This document shows positions 16,905 to 25,943 of a DNA stretch of 64,000 nucleotides, in pieces (position 1 is the first letter of the stretch; each line of letters starts with the position of its first letter). Both the position numbers and the translations under genes were made by a program. Below the pieces are notes generated by a model. That model ran no database searches and was not told the DNA's origin. It saw nothing but the letters and a program-made list of their open reading frames with translations. The DNA comes from an uncultured Eubacteriales bacterium (lineage in GTDB: Bacteria; Bacillota; Clostridia; Oscillospirales; Oscillospiraceae): NCBI GenBank assembly GCA_900316745.1, contig ONEB01000001.1:62001-126000 (forward strand), given 5' to 3'.

Positions 16905-17230
16905 AACACTTCATGGAGCACGCTTGGACGAAAGTGCAGCTTTCGCGAAAAGCGTGCTCCATTTCGTGAGAAGTGTTTTCCGCGCCACGTCAGAAGAAAC
17001 TCGCTCCATTCCGCAGCCACGCAAGGCGTGACGGCTCCATATCCGCTCCTTCCTTCTTCCTTTCCAAAACAAAACAGGCGCTTTGTTTTGGTTAAGGAGG
17101 AATGGGGGCGCAAAAACGAAGCCGGTGAGCGTCAGCGAGGCTGCGGAGTGATGCAAGCCCATTCCGACGTGCCGCGCCGTGAAAACGGATTGGATTCTAT
17201 TTGCCGCTGCGGCGGCAAACTCTGCGAGGC
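16905..17230 (+). repeat. Hairpin-rich intergenic repeat, copy 1
   Basis: This gene-free stretch of about 325 bases begins with a two-stem structure: outer AACACTTC (16905) / GAAGTGTT (16970), inner GGAGCACGCTT (16915) / AAGCGTGCTCC (16950), internal hairpin around GGACGAAAGT and CTTTCGCGAA, and a 3'-side bulge TTTCGTGA. Further inverted repeats follow (CCAAAACAAA with TTTGTTTTGG; GGAATGGG with CCCATTCC). It ends with a 34-base segment at 17197-17230 identical to 58059-58092: TTTGCCGC-TGCG-GCGGCAAA then CTCTGCGAGGC. Copy 2 keeps the loops but has different, still complementary, stems. Open frames here look spurious. Confidence 0.75.
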
Positions 17231-17260
17231 ATTATCATGCAGAATTGGACGGTGATAAAA

Positions 17261-17659
17261 ATGACGGAAGTCGTGGCGGCGCTCATCTGGGACGGGGGCC
17301 GGTTCCTGATCTGCCAGCGTCCGGCGCACAAGGCGCGGGGGCTTCTCTGGGAGTTTGTGGGCGGCAAGGTCGAGCCCGGCGAAACGAAAGAGGAGGCTCT
17401 GCGGCGTGAGTGCCGCGAGGAGCTGGACATTTCGCTTGCGGTGCATGACGTGTTCATGGATGTGACGCACGTCTACCCCGATCTCACGGTGCATCTGACG
17501 CTCTTCAACGCCTCAATTGCGGCGGGTGAGCCGAAGCTTTTGGAGCACAACGCCATGCGCTGGATCACACCCGAGGAGATCCCGCAGTATGATTTCTGCC
17601 CGGCGGATGAGGAAATCCTGAAGCGCATTACAGCGCAAAAAGCTCGTTCTCAAGCATGA
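17261..17659 (+). CDS. mutT: MutT-type (d)NTP pyrophosphohydrolase
   Basis: 132-residue Nudix protein of the MutT/8-oxo-dGTPase kind, which cleans oxidised nucleotides from the pool. With the start at 17261 the Nudix box is at residues 35-57 (GKVEPGE, then ALRREC and REEL). Upstream ATG 17237 would add 8 residues; GGACGGTGA just before 17261 and family length favour 17261. It starts right after the repeat copy 1. The RPAHKARGLLWEFVGGK segment matches 8-oxo-dGTP diphosphatase relatives. Confidence 0.9.
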   Translation: MTEVVAALIWDGGRFLICQRPAHKARGLLWEFVGGKVEPGETKEEALRRECREELDISLAVHDVFMDVTHVYPDLTVHLTLFNASIAAGEPKLLEHNAMRWITPEEIPQYDFCPADEEILKRITAQKARSQA

Positions 17660-17674
17660 GAACGAGCTTTTTTG
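17637..17674. terminator. Bidirectional terminator
   Basis: AAAGCTCGTTCTC pairs with GAGAACGAGCTTT, loop AAGCAT, with A/T runs on both sides. It overlaps the last codons of mutT and precedes the stop of the convergent permease gene. Confidence 0.85.
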
Positions 17675-17681
17675 TATGTCT

Positions 17682-18941
17682 TTATTCGTATCTGAGCGCT
17701 TCGATCGGGTCGAGCTTCGAGGCCTTCACCGACGGGAGCAGGCCGAACACGATGCCGACGAGCATCGAAAAGCCGAGCGCGATAAGCACGGCCGGAACGC
17801 TGAACGCCACCGGGATCTGCGCCACCGACGAGATGATCGCGGACAGGCCGATGCCGACGAGGACGCCGAGCACGCCGCCCAGCAGCGACAGCACCACAGC
17901 CTCCGTCAGAAACTGCATCAGGATCTGGCGGCGGCGCGCGCCGAGCGCCTTTTTCAGACCGATCTCGCGCGTGCGCTCCGTGACGGAGACGAGCATGATG
18001 TTCATCACGCCGATGCCGCCCACGAGCAGGGAGATCGAGGCGATGGCAATGAGCATGATGTTTGTCGACGCAGCCAGCTGCTGCAGATCCGCTGCCTGAG
18101 ACAGCAGGTCCTCGCTCTGGTAGTGCAGGGCGCTGCTGTCGTCGGTCTTCAGTCCGAGCGTATCGTTGATAAGGTTCGCGGTGCGGCGTCCGGCCTCGGT
18201 CATATCGTCCGTGGTATTGGCGCGCACGATGACAGTCTCCGGCTCATCATAGCCGTAGAGCAGCGGCCACGCGGACACGGGCACGAACACCTTGCTGTTT
18301 TTGTTGCCGGAATAGGTGTTGTAATCGCTCATCGAGTTGATGGTCGGCTCGAACGTGGAGCTCTCTTTCACAACGCCGATGACCGTGAACGGAATGCCGT
18401 TGACCTCCACGGTGCCGCCGATAGGGTCCTCCCCGCCGAAGGCCGCGGAGCAGGCGCTGCGGTCCAGGATGCAGACGCGTCCCGGGCGGGCGCTGAGCTC
18501 CCGCCGCGAAAAGCCTCGGCCGCGCACGATCTGGTAGCCCGCCGTATCAAAGTAGCTGCCGTCCACGCCGTAAAGCGAGCTTCCGGCAAGCTCCTTTCCC
18601 TTGCAGAGAACGCCCGCATAGTCGCGGCTGTGGATGAACGAGGCGCTCTGCACGACCTCGATCTCGCTGATCTTGGCTTTGAGATCCTCCGAAAGCGGGG
18701 GCAGGTCCGTGCGCCCCTCGTAATCGAACTCATAGTTCCAGCCGTCTTTATAGAGCGTGACGGTGACGGTATTCGTGCCGGAGCCGACGAGGTTCTGCTT
18801 GATCTGTTCGTTCGTCCCCTGGATGGTGGAGACGATGGCGATGATGGCCGCGATGCCGATGATGATGCCGAGCATCGTGAGGATGCTTCGCAGCTTGTGC
18901 GACCAGATGCCCCGGAAGGACAGAGAAATATTTTCCAACAT
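17682..18941 (-). CDS. MacB-type ABC transporter permease
   Basis: 419-residue permease of the MacB/LolC-FtsX superfamily. One N-terminal helix (SILTMLGIIIGIAAIIAIVS) precedes a large extracytoplasmic MacB core domain (about 45-270), then three C-terminal helices from IMLIAIASISLLVGGIGVMN. The conserved cytoplasmic loop reads SVTERTREIGLKKALGARRR, a strong family signature. The start at 18941 has GGAGGGACGCAAG directly upstream. It is last in a four-gene efflux operon, working with the ATPase at 20481-21155. Exports an unknown compound such as a peptide or drug. Confidence 0.92.
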   Translation of the reverse strand: MLENISLSFRGIWSHKLRSILTMLGIIIGIAAIIAIVSTIQGTNEQIKQNLVGSGTNTVTVTLYKDGWNYEFDYEGRTDLPPLSEDLKAKISEIEVVQSASFIHSRDYAGVLCKGKELAGSSLYGVDGSYFDTAGYQIVRGRGFSRRELSARPGRVCILDRSACSAAFGGEDPIGGTVEVNGIPFTVIGVVKESSTFEPTINSMSDYNTYSGNKNSKVFVPVSAWPLLYGYDEPETVIVRANTTDDMTEAGRRTANLINDTLGLKTDDSSALHYQSEDLLSQAADLQQLAASTNIMLIAIASISLLVGGIGVMNIMLVSVTERTREIGLKKALGARRRQILMQFLTEAVVLSLLGGVLGVLVGIGLSAIISSVAQIPVAFSVPAVLIALGFSMLVGIVFGLLPSVKASKLDPIEALRYE

Positions 18942-18954
18942 CTTGCGTCCCTCC

Positions 18955-20484
18955 TTAACCCATGCTGTAAAGCTGTTCCAGATCGCCGGGCTGCGTATGG
19001 GCGCCCGTGTGCGCGGTCGGTCCGTACGGGAAGGCGATGGAATCCTCCATCGTGAGTCCGCTGCGGACGGCAATCTCAGAGCCCCAGAGGATCTCGCCGG
19101 TCTTCACATAGCGCTTTTCCAGACGGCCGTCCTTGTCGGCGAAGACATAGTGTCCCTCGCTGTCCTCGCGGACGAACGCCATGGGAAGATAGAACGTCTC
19201 CTCGTCGGCATTGGCGTCCATGAGCGTGACGCCGCAGCCCTCGCCCACCTTGAGCTCCACGTCCGTGTCATCGGCAATGCAGGTGACCGGATAGTAGGAC
19301 ACGTTCTCGCCGTAGCCCTGCATCTCCTCGGCAGGGCGGTCGCCGATCTTCTGGACCGTGGCGGTGAAGCTTGCGCCGCTCTCGTAGGAATAGACATACA
19401 CGACGGCGCCGGGGGCGATGTTGGAAAGAGACAGCTCATCGACATACGCCGTGACGGAGCCGTTGAGCTCGCCGCGCACGGTGATGATCGTGCTTCCGGC
19501 GGAGACGCTGCTCGGATCGCCCACGAAGCTGACGGTGCCCGCGTTCGAGGCGCGCACCTCGCCCGTCTGGGCCGTCAGCCGGTCGCGCTGCAGCTTGATG
19601 CGCGCGCTCGACAGCTCGCGCTGCTGATCCTGCAGGGCGGCGCTCTTTTCGGCGATCATCTGCTGGATCTCCTGCGCGGTATAGTTCACGACCGCCTCCG
19701 GTTCCTCGGGCAGGATGGTCTGGAACGCGCCGTAGTGCGGCGCGGAGAAATCGATGACGGCGGTGCCGTCGCCGGAGAGCGTGATCCCCTCGCCGAGCGT
19801 CCAGTCCGGGAACGCCCAGTCGGCTGAATAGTTCGCCGCGAGGATCGAGCCGTAGACCGTCCACGCGCCGACCAGCGCCCCGTCATCATAGACGCGGAAC
19901 ACACTGTCGCGCTGCTCGGTCTGCAGCTGCTTGAGCAGCGCTCCGGAAACGACGGTCTGCTGCGAGCAGGCATAGATGCGCACGCCTTCCTCCACCGTGA
20001 CAGGTGCGGTATCGGTCGTGACGCTTGCGGCCGGCTGCGGCGGCGCGGGCGTCGGCGTCGGTGTCGCGGGCGCGCTCGGCTGCATGCTGCGCAGGCGCTG
20101 AAGCTCCTTCTGCGACTGTGCGATCTGGCTTTCGATCATCGTGATGCGCGCCTGATCGGCGTCGATCGCGAGCTGGTAGGAGGCGGTGTCATAGGTCATG
20201 AGCAGGTCGCCCTGCTGCACCGTGTCGCCCTCCTTGACGGCGATGGACTGCACGAGTCCCTCCCGCAGGACGATGTTTTCGACGCTGCCCTCGCTGACGA
20301 CGCCGGAGAGCTCATGGCTGTCGCCATAGCCCGTATCGGCGATCTCGGCGACGGCATAGACGTCCGCCGTGCCGCCGTGCGTGGCGCGATAGCTGAGAAA
20401 CGCCACCAGAAGCGCCGCGGCAAGCACAATCGCGAGGATCACGATCAGCCGCTTGCGCTGCCTGGGGTCAAGCTTCGTCTTCAT
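18955..20484 (-). CDS. Membrane-fusion/periplasmic adaptor protein with inserted domain
   Basis: 509-residue HlyD/MacA-like adaptor. A single N-terminal membrane helix (LIVILAIVLAAALLVAFLSY) is followed by a biotinyl-lipoyl-like half (ENIVLREGLVQSIAVKEGDT, VQQGDLLMTYD) and a coiled-coil arm with SQIAQSQKELQRLRSMQ. Instead of turning straight back, the arm carries a Pro/Thr linker and about 120 residues of beta-rich sequence (roughly 150-270) before the second coil (QEIQQMIAEKSAALQDQQRE). The lipoyl half then closes at VRASNAGTVSFVGDP. That insert is unusual; I do not recognise it. It overlaps the ATPase gene by 4 bases (ATGA). Confidence 0.85.
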   Translation of the reverse strand: MKTKLDPRQRKRLIVILAIVLAAALLVAFLSYRATHGGTADVYAVAEIADTGYGDSHELSGVVSEGSVENIVLREGLVQSIAVKEGDTVQQGDLLMTYDTASYQLAIDADQARITMIESQIAQSQKELQRLRSMQPSAPATPTPTPAPPQPAASVTTDTAPVTVEEGVRIYACSQQTVVSGALLKQLQTEQRDSVFRVYDDGALVGAWTVYGSILAANYSADWAFPDWTLGEGITLSGDGTAVIDFSAPHYGAFQTILPEEPEAVVNYTAQEIQQMIAEKSAALQDQQRELSSARIKLQRDRLTAQTGEVRASNAGTVSFVGDPSSVSAGSTIITVRGELNGSVTAYVDELSLSNIAPGAVVYVYSYESGASFTATVQKIGDRPAEEMQGYGENVSYYPVTCIADDTDVELKVGEGCGVTLMDANADEETFYLPMAFVREDSEGHYVFADKDGRLEKRYVKTGEILWGSEIAVRSGLTMEDSIAFPYGPTAHTGAHTQPGDLEQLYSMG

Positions 20485-21155
20485 TCGCGCACCTCCCCGT
20501 CAAAAATATGGATGGTACGTCTGGCGCGGTCGGCGATCTCCTGTGCGTGCGTGATCATCACGATCGTGACGCCGACGTCGTTCAGGCGCTGAAAGATCTC
20601 CATGACCTGGCGTCCCGAGGCGCTGTCGAGCGCGCCGGTGGGCTCGTCGGCAAGCAGCACGCGCGGTCGGTTGACCATCGCGCGGGCGATGGCGACGCGC
20701 TGCTTCTGGCCGCCGGAGAGCTGCGTGGGATAGAACTCTACGCGGTCGGAAAGCCCCACGCCCTCGAGCACCTCCCTTGCGCGCTCCAGCCGTTCGGCGC
20801 GCGCCACGCCCGCATACAGCAGCGGCAGCGCGACATTCTCCAGCACCGTCTCACGCGGCAGGAGGTTGAAGTTCTGGAACACGAAGCCAATGGTGCGGTT
20901 GCGCAGCCGGCTCAGGCCGTTATCATCCAGTGAAAACACATTCTCACCCGCGAGGGTGTACTCCCCGGAGTCCGGGCGGTCGAGACAGCCGATCATATTC
21001 ATCAGCGTCGACTTGCCGGAGCCGGAGGGCCCCATGATCGCGAGATACTCGCCCTCCTCGATCGAGAGCGACACATCGTGGAGCACCGGCACGGAGAACT
21101 TTCCGTCGCCATAGCTCTTGTTGATGTGGGATAATTTGATCAGTTCCTGTCCCAT
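20481..21155 (-). CDS. ABC transporter ATP-binding protein (MacB/LolD type)
   Basis: 224-residue ATPase. Walker [11 protein letters not shown] near residue 42, Q-loop [20 protein letters not shown], signature [14 protein letters not shown], Walker [17 protein letters not shown]. These are typical of MacB/LolD-like systems that work with MacB-fold permeases. The start at 21155 uses GAGGGGTGAG, which overlaps the stop codon of the upstream adaptor gene, implying coupled translation. Partner permease is encoded at 17682. Confidence 0.95.
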   Translation of the reverse strand: MGQELIKLSHINKSYGDGKFSVPVLHDVSLSIEEGEYLAIMGPSGSGKSTLMNMIGCLDRPDSGEYTLAGENVFSLDDNGLSRLRNRTIGFVFQNFNLLPRETVLENVALPLLYAGVARAERLERAREVLEGVGLSDRVEFYPTQLSGGQKQRVAIARAMVNRPRVLLADEPTGALDSASGRQVMEIFQRLNDVGVTIVMITHAQEIADRARRTIHIFDGEVRE

Positions 21156-21159
21156 GCGC

Positions 21160-22440
21160 TCACCCCTCGGTCTCGGGCGCGGCGTCGGTCTCAGGCGCTT
21201 CCTCGGCCGGGACGTCCTCGGCGGGCGCATCCTCCTCAGGCGCCGCGTCCTCTTCTTCGGGCGGGGCCTCCTCGTCCTCATTATAGACGTATTCGGTGGT
21301 CGTCTTCGCGCCCGGGACGCAGTTTTCGTCCGGCCAGGCGATATAATCCTCCAGCGTCAGACCGCTCGTGATCTCATATTCGTCCATGCCCTCGTCATAG
21401 CGCTGCACGGCGACGGTCTGCTTCTGGAGTCTGCCGCGGCTGTTGCGCGCCCAGACAAAGCAGGTGTCGCCCTCCTGCTGGATAAAGCCGGACGGGATCC
21501 AGATGCCGCTTTTATCGACGCTCTGGCCGACGTTGGGCTCGATGACGACGTGCTGGCCCATGATGAGCTTTTCCGAGCTCTCGAGCTCGACATAGAACGA
21601 ATAGAACGAAGCGCGGCCGGAGTCGCCCTCGCCGTTCATGCTCTCCTCGCCTGCCGCAGCAGAGCCGGTATCGATCGCGCCGATGGTGCCCTTCCACGTC
21701 TTATCGGCGTCCACGCGCGAGCGGACGATGACGCTCTGTCCGGTGTAGATATTGCTGATGTTCTGCTCCGAAACGCTGCCCTTCACGCGCAGGTCGCCGC
21801 CGTTGCGCACCGTAACGAGCACGTCCGGCGCGTTCTGGTCGGGATTCATGGGGTCCGCAACGGATTCCACCACACCCGTGACGGGAGATGTGACCGCCGC
21901 GTTTTCGATCTCCTTTTTCAGCCGCTCGATCTCCGCCTGCTTGGTCTTGATCTGGTAGTTTGTGGAGTTGATCTCAGACTGGAGCTGCTGGATCTGGGCG
22001 TCGTATGCCAGACGATCCGCGCCCTCCACGCTGCCCCGCTCGGACTGGAGCTGCTTGATCTGCTCGCTGTTCGTCGTGACCGTCGCCTGCAGGGAGTCGA
22101 TCTCCAGCTGCCCGGCCTCCACATCGAGCTGCATGACCTGAGTATTATAAGTAAAGAGCACGTCCCCCTGCGAGACCTTCTGCCCCGCCTCGACCGAGAT
22201 CGCTCCGATCGTCTTGGAGGCGTCGAACTTGATCTTCTCGATCTTCTGGGATTCCACGATGCCCGCATAGCGGCCGATGGACAGCCCGGCGTCAGACTGC
22301 AGATCGCCCACGCGCTGGACGTACACCGCCGGACCGCCGGGGCCGGCATTGAGCACCACGAGCACGACCACCGCCGCGATGACGAGGATCGCCAGCACGA
22401 TCAGCACGGGCAGTTTGTTTCGTTTCAGAAACGCTAACAT
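21160..22440 (-). CDS. HlyD/RND-type efflux adaptor with acidic tail
   Basis: 426-residue adaptor, first gene of the operon. N-terminal membrane helix (LPVLIVLAILVIAAVVVLVV), a lipoyl-like half (GAISVEAGQKVSQGDVLFTY), coiled coils (about 115-200, with QIKTKQAEIERLKKEIENAA), the second lipoyl half (VTSPVTGVVESV) and a beta-barrel domain to about 385. The last 40 residues are a low-complexity tail of Glu, Pro, Ala and Asp. A second adaptor in the same operon is unusual. The start follows GGAGGAACCGTAT. Confidence 0.88.
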   Translation of the reverse strand: MLAFLKRNKLPVLIVLAILVIAAVVVLVVLNAGPGGPAVYVQRVGDLQSDAGLSIGRYAGIVESQKIEKIKFDASKTIGAISVEAGQKVSQGDVLFTYNTQVMQLDVEAGQLEIDSLQATVTTNSEQIKQLQSERGSVEGADRLAYDAQIQQLQSEINSTNYQIKTKQAEIERLKKEIENAAVTSPVTGVVESVADPMNPDQNAPDVLVTVRNGGDLRVKGSVSEQNISNIYTGQSVIVRSRVDADKTWKGTIGAIDTGSAAAGEESMNGEGDSGRASFYSFYVELESSEKLIMGQHVVIEPNVGQSVDKSGIWIPSGFIQQEGDTCFVWARNSRGRLQKQTVAVQRYDEGMDEYEITSGLTLEDYIAWPDENCVPGAKTTTEYVYNEDEEAPPEEEDAAPEEDAPAEDVPAEEAPETDAAPETEG

Positions 22441-22633
22441 ATACGGTTCCTCCTTTGAAATGCCCGCTCAGCAGCGGACATAAACTTCCATGCTAGCCAT
22501 TATAACGGAAAATTGATGAAAAAACCATAGCAAAATATGAATTTTAAGATTATAAAAGGTTACGAAAACACACATCGCTTTTGTAAAAAACGCACAAACT
22601 TTTAATTCCTATTAAAATGCAGTGATTTTGCGC

Positions 22634-22662
22634 TTGCAATTCCTACTTGTTTGGTATATATT
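22634..22662 (+). promoter_or_regulatory. Promoter of the suf operon
   Basis: TTGCAA (22634-22639), 17-base spacer, TATATT (22657-22662), about 34 bases before sufC. The 22441-22633 stretch is AT-rich with no gene. Confidence 0.6.
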
Positions 22663-22695
22663 CAAGGCAAGAGCAAATCCGGGAGGTTGTTTCCT

Positions 22696-23442
22696 ATGAA
22701 AGACACATTGCTGGAGGTCCGTGATCTGTGCGTCACGGCGGGTGAAAAGGTCATTCTCGACGGCGCGGATCTGACCGTATGTCCGGGCGAGATCCATGTG
22801 CTGATGGGCACGAACGGCGCGGGCAAATCCACGCTTGCCTCCGCCATCATGGGCGATCCGCGCTATACGATCGCGCGCGGCGTGATCGAGCTCGACGGCG
22901 AGGACATTACGCACACGAGCGCCGATGTGCGCGCGCGAAAGGGCGTATTCCTCTCGTTCCAGACGCCGCAGGAGATCCCCGGCGTGACGCTGGAAAATTT
23001 TCTGCGCACGGCACAGGGCGCCGTGACGGGACAGCCCAAAAAGGTGCTGGCATTCCGCCGGGAGCTCGCGGAAAAGATGGCGCTTCTCGGCATGGACAGC
23101 GCCTACGCCGAGCGGTATCTGAACGTCGGCTTCTCCGGCGGTGAGAAGAAGAAGGCGGAGATTTTGCAGCTGCTGATGCTCAATCCCAGACTCGCGCTGC
23201 TGGACGAGACCGACTCCGGACTCGACGTGGACGCCGTAAAGACCGTCTCTGCCGGCATCCGCGCATGGCACAACGAATCAAACGCCCTCATCATCATCAC
23301 GCACAACGCCAAGATTCTGGAGGGGCTCGACGTCGATCGCGTCCACATTCTCAACGACAGGCACATCGTGCGCACCGGCGGCGCGGAGCTCATCCGCACC
23401 ATCACGGAGCAGGGCTTTGAAGCGGTGAAGGAGGCGGAGTAA
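22696..23442 (+). CDS. sufC: SufC, Fe-S assembly ATPase
   Basis: 248-residue ABC-type ATPase that drives SufBD scaffold remodelling in Fe-S cluster assembly. Walker A GTNGAGKSTL, signature FSGGEKKKAEILQLL (the SufC-specific form), Walker B LALLDETDSGLDVDAVK. The start at 22696 has GGGAGGTTG 7 bases upstream. First in sufCBDSU. It ends one base before sufB, so translation is coupled. Cytoplasmic. Confidence 0.97.
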   Translation: MKDTLLEVRDLCVTAGEKVILDGADLTVCPGEIHVLMGTNGAGKSTLASAIMGDPRYTIARGVIELDGEDITHTSADVRARKGVFLSFQTPQEIPGVTLENFLRTAQGAVTGQPKKVLAFRRELAEKMALLGMDSAYAERYLNVGFSGGEKKKAEILQLLMLNPRLALLDETDSGLDVDAVKTVSAGIRAWHNESNALIIITHNAKILEGLDVDRVHILNDRHIVRTGGAELIRTITEQGFEAVKEAE

Positions 23443-24852
23443 ATGGCGGAAACCGGAAGGTCCGAGATTCGGGACATCGACCGCAGTCTCTATGATTTCC
23501 GCTATGAATCCGACCCTGATTTTCAGGTGGAATCGGGACTCACGCCGGAGATCGTCGAGACCATTTCCCGGGAGAAAAACGACCCGGACTGGATGCGGGC
23601 GTTTCGCCTGAAATCGCTCGCGGTCTACAACAAAATGCCGCTCCCTGCATGGGGCCCGCCGCTGGACGGTCTGCACATGGAAAACATCGTCACCTATGTC
23701 CGACCGAAAACCGACATGCGCGGCACCTGGGACGAGGTGCCGGACGACATCAAAAACACCTTCGAGCGTCTGGGCATCCCGCAGGCGGAGCGCGCCTCGC
23801 TCGCCGGCGTCGGCGCGCAGTATGACTCCGAGGTCGTCTATCACAACGTGAAAAAAGAGGTTCTGGAGCAGGGCGTGATCTACACGGATCTGGAGAGCGC
23901 GCTGCACAGCGACCAGGCAGAACGCATCCGCGAGCACTTCATGCACCTTGTGCCGCCGGGCGACCACAAGTTCGCGGCGCTGCACGGCGCGGTCTGGTCG
24001 GGCGGCTCCTACGTCTATGTGCCGAAAGGCGTATCGGTGGAGATCCCGCTGCAGAGCTACTTCCGCCTGAACGCCCCCGGCGCGGGACAGTTTGAGCACA
24101 CGCTCATCATCGTGGACGAGGGTGCGTATCTGCACTTCATCGAGGGCTGCAGCGCGCCGAAATACAACGTCGCGAATCTGCACGCCGGGTGCGTCGAGAT
24201 CTTTGTGGGCAAGAACGCCCGCGTGCGCTATTCGACCATCGAAAACTGGTCGAAGAACATGTATAACCTCAACACCAAACGCGCCGTCGTGGACGAGGGC
24301 GGCACGATCGAATGGGTCTCAGGCTCCTTCGGCTCGCACACCTCCTACCTCTACCCGATGAGCATTCTCAGGGGCGAGGGCGCGCGCATGGAGTTTACCG
24401 GCATCACCTTTGCCGGAAACGGGCAGGAGCTCGACACCGGCGCGCAGGTCGTGCACGCGGCGGCAGGGACGAGCAGCCACATCATGACGAAGTCCCTCGC
24501 GCGCGACGGCGGCGTGTCGAACTTCCGCAGCAGCGTGATCGTCACAAAGGACGCGCACGAGGCAAAGTCCGCCGTGAGCTGCGAATCGCTGATGCTCGAC
24601 GACCGCTCCCGCTCCGATACGATCCCCGTGATGGACATCCGCTGCGACCGCGCCGACGTCGGGCACGAGGCGAAGATCGGCCGCATCAGCGAGGACGCGG
24701 TGTTCTATCTCATGAGCCGCGGGCTCTCCGAGGAGGACGCGCGGGCGCTGATCGTCGGCGGCTTTGCCGAGCCCATCGCCAAGGAGCTGCCGCTGGAATA
24801 CGCCGTCGAAATGAACAACCTCATCCACCTTGAGATGAGCGGAACACTATGA
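23443..24852 (+). CDS. sufB: SufB, Fe-S scaffold protein
   Basis: 469-residue scaffold on which Fe-S clusters are built. Typical segments are YVPKGVSVEIPLQSYFRLNA, HFIEGCSAPKYNVANLHAGC and SRSDTIPVMDIRCDRADVGH near the C-terminus, including the Cys and His residues associated with cluster assembly. It begins directly after the sufC stop and overlaps the next gene's first ATG by 4 bases. Length is usual. Confidence 0.97.
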   Translation: MAETGRSEIRDIDRSLYDFRYESDPDFQVESGLTPEIVETISREKNDPDWMRAFRLKSLAVYNKMPLPAWGPPLDGLHMENIVTYVRPKTDMRGTWDEVPDDIKNTFERLGIPQAERASLAGVGAQYDSEVVYHNVKKEVLEQGVIYTDLESALHSDQAERIREHFMHLVPPGDHKFAALHGAVWSGGSYVYVPKGVSVEIPLQSYFRLNAPGAGQFEHTLIIVDEGAYLHFIEGCSAPKYNVANLHAGCVEIFVGKNARVRYSTIENWSKNMYNLNTKRAVVDEGGTIEWVSGSFGSHTSYLYPMSILRGEGARMEFTGITFAGNGQELDTGAQVVHAAAGTSSHIMTKSLARDGGVSNFRSSVIVTKDAHEAKSAVSCESLMLDDRSRSDTIPVMDIRCDRADVGHEAKIGRISEDAVFYLMSRGLSEEDARALIVGGFAEPIAKELPLEYAVEMNNLIHLEMSGTL

Positions 24853-24866
24853 AAGGAGGCGCGGCC

Positions 24867-25943
24867 ATGCAACTGAATACGCTTCCTGTTTCGACATGGA
24901 ACCATCTCGGCGTGAATCACGCGCCGGACAGAGCCGCCCTCCCCGCCGCTCCCGCAGGCGGCTGGGGCGCGACCAACACCCGCTATGAAGCGCTGCCCGA
25001 GGGCTGCGCCTGCCGTCCGGTGCTGCCGCTCGCGTGCGCGAGAGCCCGGAGCGGTCTCGGCGTGGAGGCAGACAGGTTTATCCGCACCAACGCGACATTC
25101 CACCGCTTCTATTCTGCCGCAGGCACGGCAAAAGCTCCGATCCGCCTGTATGAGCATCTGGACAGCGATCACCCCAACGCCATCACGCACACGGCGCTGC
25201 ACGCGCAGGAAAACGCCTGCGTGACCTATATTCAGGTGATCACCGCCGAGGACGACGCAGACGGCGTGAGCGCAGGTCTGACGCAGATTGCCGCCGAGCG
25301 CGGCGCGCGCGTGCGTCTCATCCAGGTGCAGCTGCTGCCCCTCGCCTGCAGACGGTACAACGCCGTGGCGGTACGCTGCGAGGCCGGCGCACGCGTGGAC
25401 GTCGTGCGCGCGGAGCCCGGCGCGGGCGTGCTCGTCTCCGGCGCGCACTTTGCGCTGGAGGGCGACGAGAGCGCCTGCCGGCTCGACGCCGTGTACTACG
25501 GCGAAGGGGACGGCATACTCGACTTCAACGACGTCGCCGTCCACACCGGGCGCGGCACAGTGAGCGAACTCACCACCGCGGGCGTCCTCTCGGACCGCGC
25601 GGAGAAGATTCTGCGCGGAACGATCGACTTTCAGCGCGGCGCTGTTCGCGGCGTGGGACACGAGCAGGAGGACGTGGTCCTCTTCAGCCCCGACGTGCGC
25701 AACCGCACGGCGCCGCTGATCCTCTGCGCGGAGGAACAGGTGGAGGGTCAGCACGCAGCCACCATCGGGCGGCTGGACGAGGACATGCTCTACTACCTCT
25801 CGTCACGCGGCCTCTCGGCTGCGGATGCCCGGCGGCTGCTGGTGGAGGCGCGCTTCGCCCCCATCCTCGACAAAATCCCGGACACGGCACTGCGCGAACA
25901 GGTCCGCGCCGACATCGGAAGGAGACTTGACCATGACGCTTGA
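24867..25943 (+). CDS. sufD: SufD-type protein of the SufBD scaffold
   Basis: 358-residue SufB/SufD-family protein, partner of SufB in the SufBC2D complex. The C-terminal core QRGAVRGVGHEQEDVVLFSP and AEEQVEGQHAATIGRLDEDM shows the family. The N-terminal half is divergent and rich in Ala and Arg. ATG 24849 overlaps the sufB stop, but AAAGGAGG lies 8 bases before 24867, which I prefer. Its end overlaps sufS by 11 bases. Confidence 0.9.
   Translation: MQLNTLPVSTWNHLGVNHAPDRAALPAAPAGGWGATNTRYEALPEGCACRPVLPLACARARSGLGVEADRFIRTNATFHRFYSAAGTAKAPIRLYEHLDSDHPNAITHTALHAQENACVTYIQVITAEDDADGVSAGLTQIAAERGARVRLIQVQLLPLACRRYNAVAVRCEAGARVDVVRAEPGAGVLVSGAHFALEGDESACRLDAVYYGEGDGILDFNDVAVHTGRGTVSELTTAGVLSDRAEKILRGTIDFQRGAVRGVGHEQEDVVLFSPDVRNRTAPLILCAEEQVEGQHAATIGRLDEDMLYYLSSRGLSAADARRLLVEARFAPILDKIPDTALREQVRADIGRRLDHDA

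Noticed and set aside
14659-16962. 767-codon minus-strand frame opposite pnp
   Set aside because: It mirrors the pnp codons and has repetitive H/V/D/L composition; pnp is unambiguous.
16782-17255. Possible small protein after pnp
   Set aside because: It starts inside pnp and runs through the structured repeat; no ribosome site or family resemblance.
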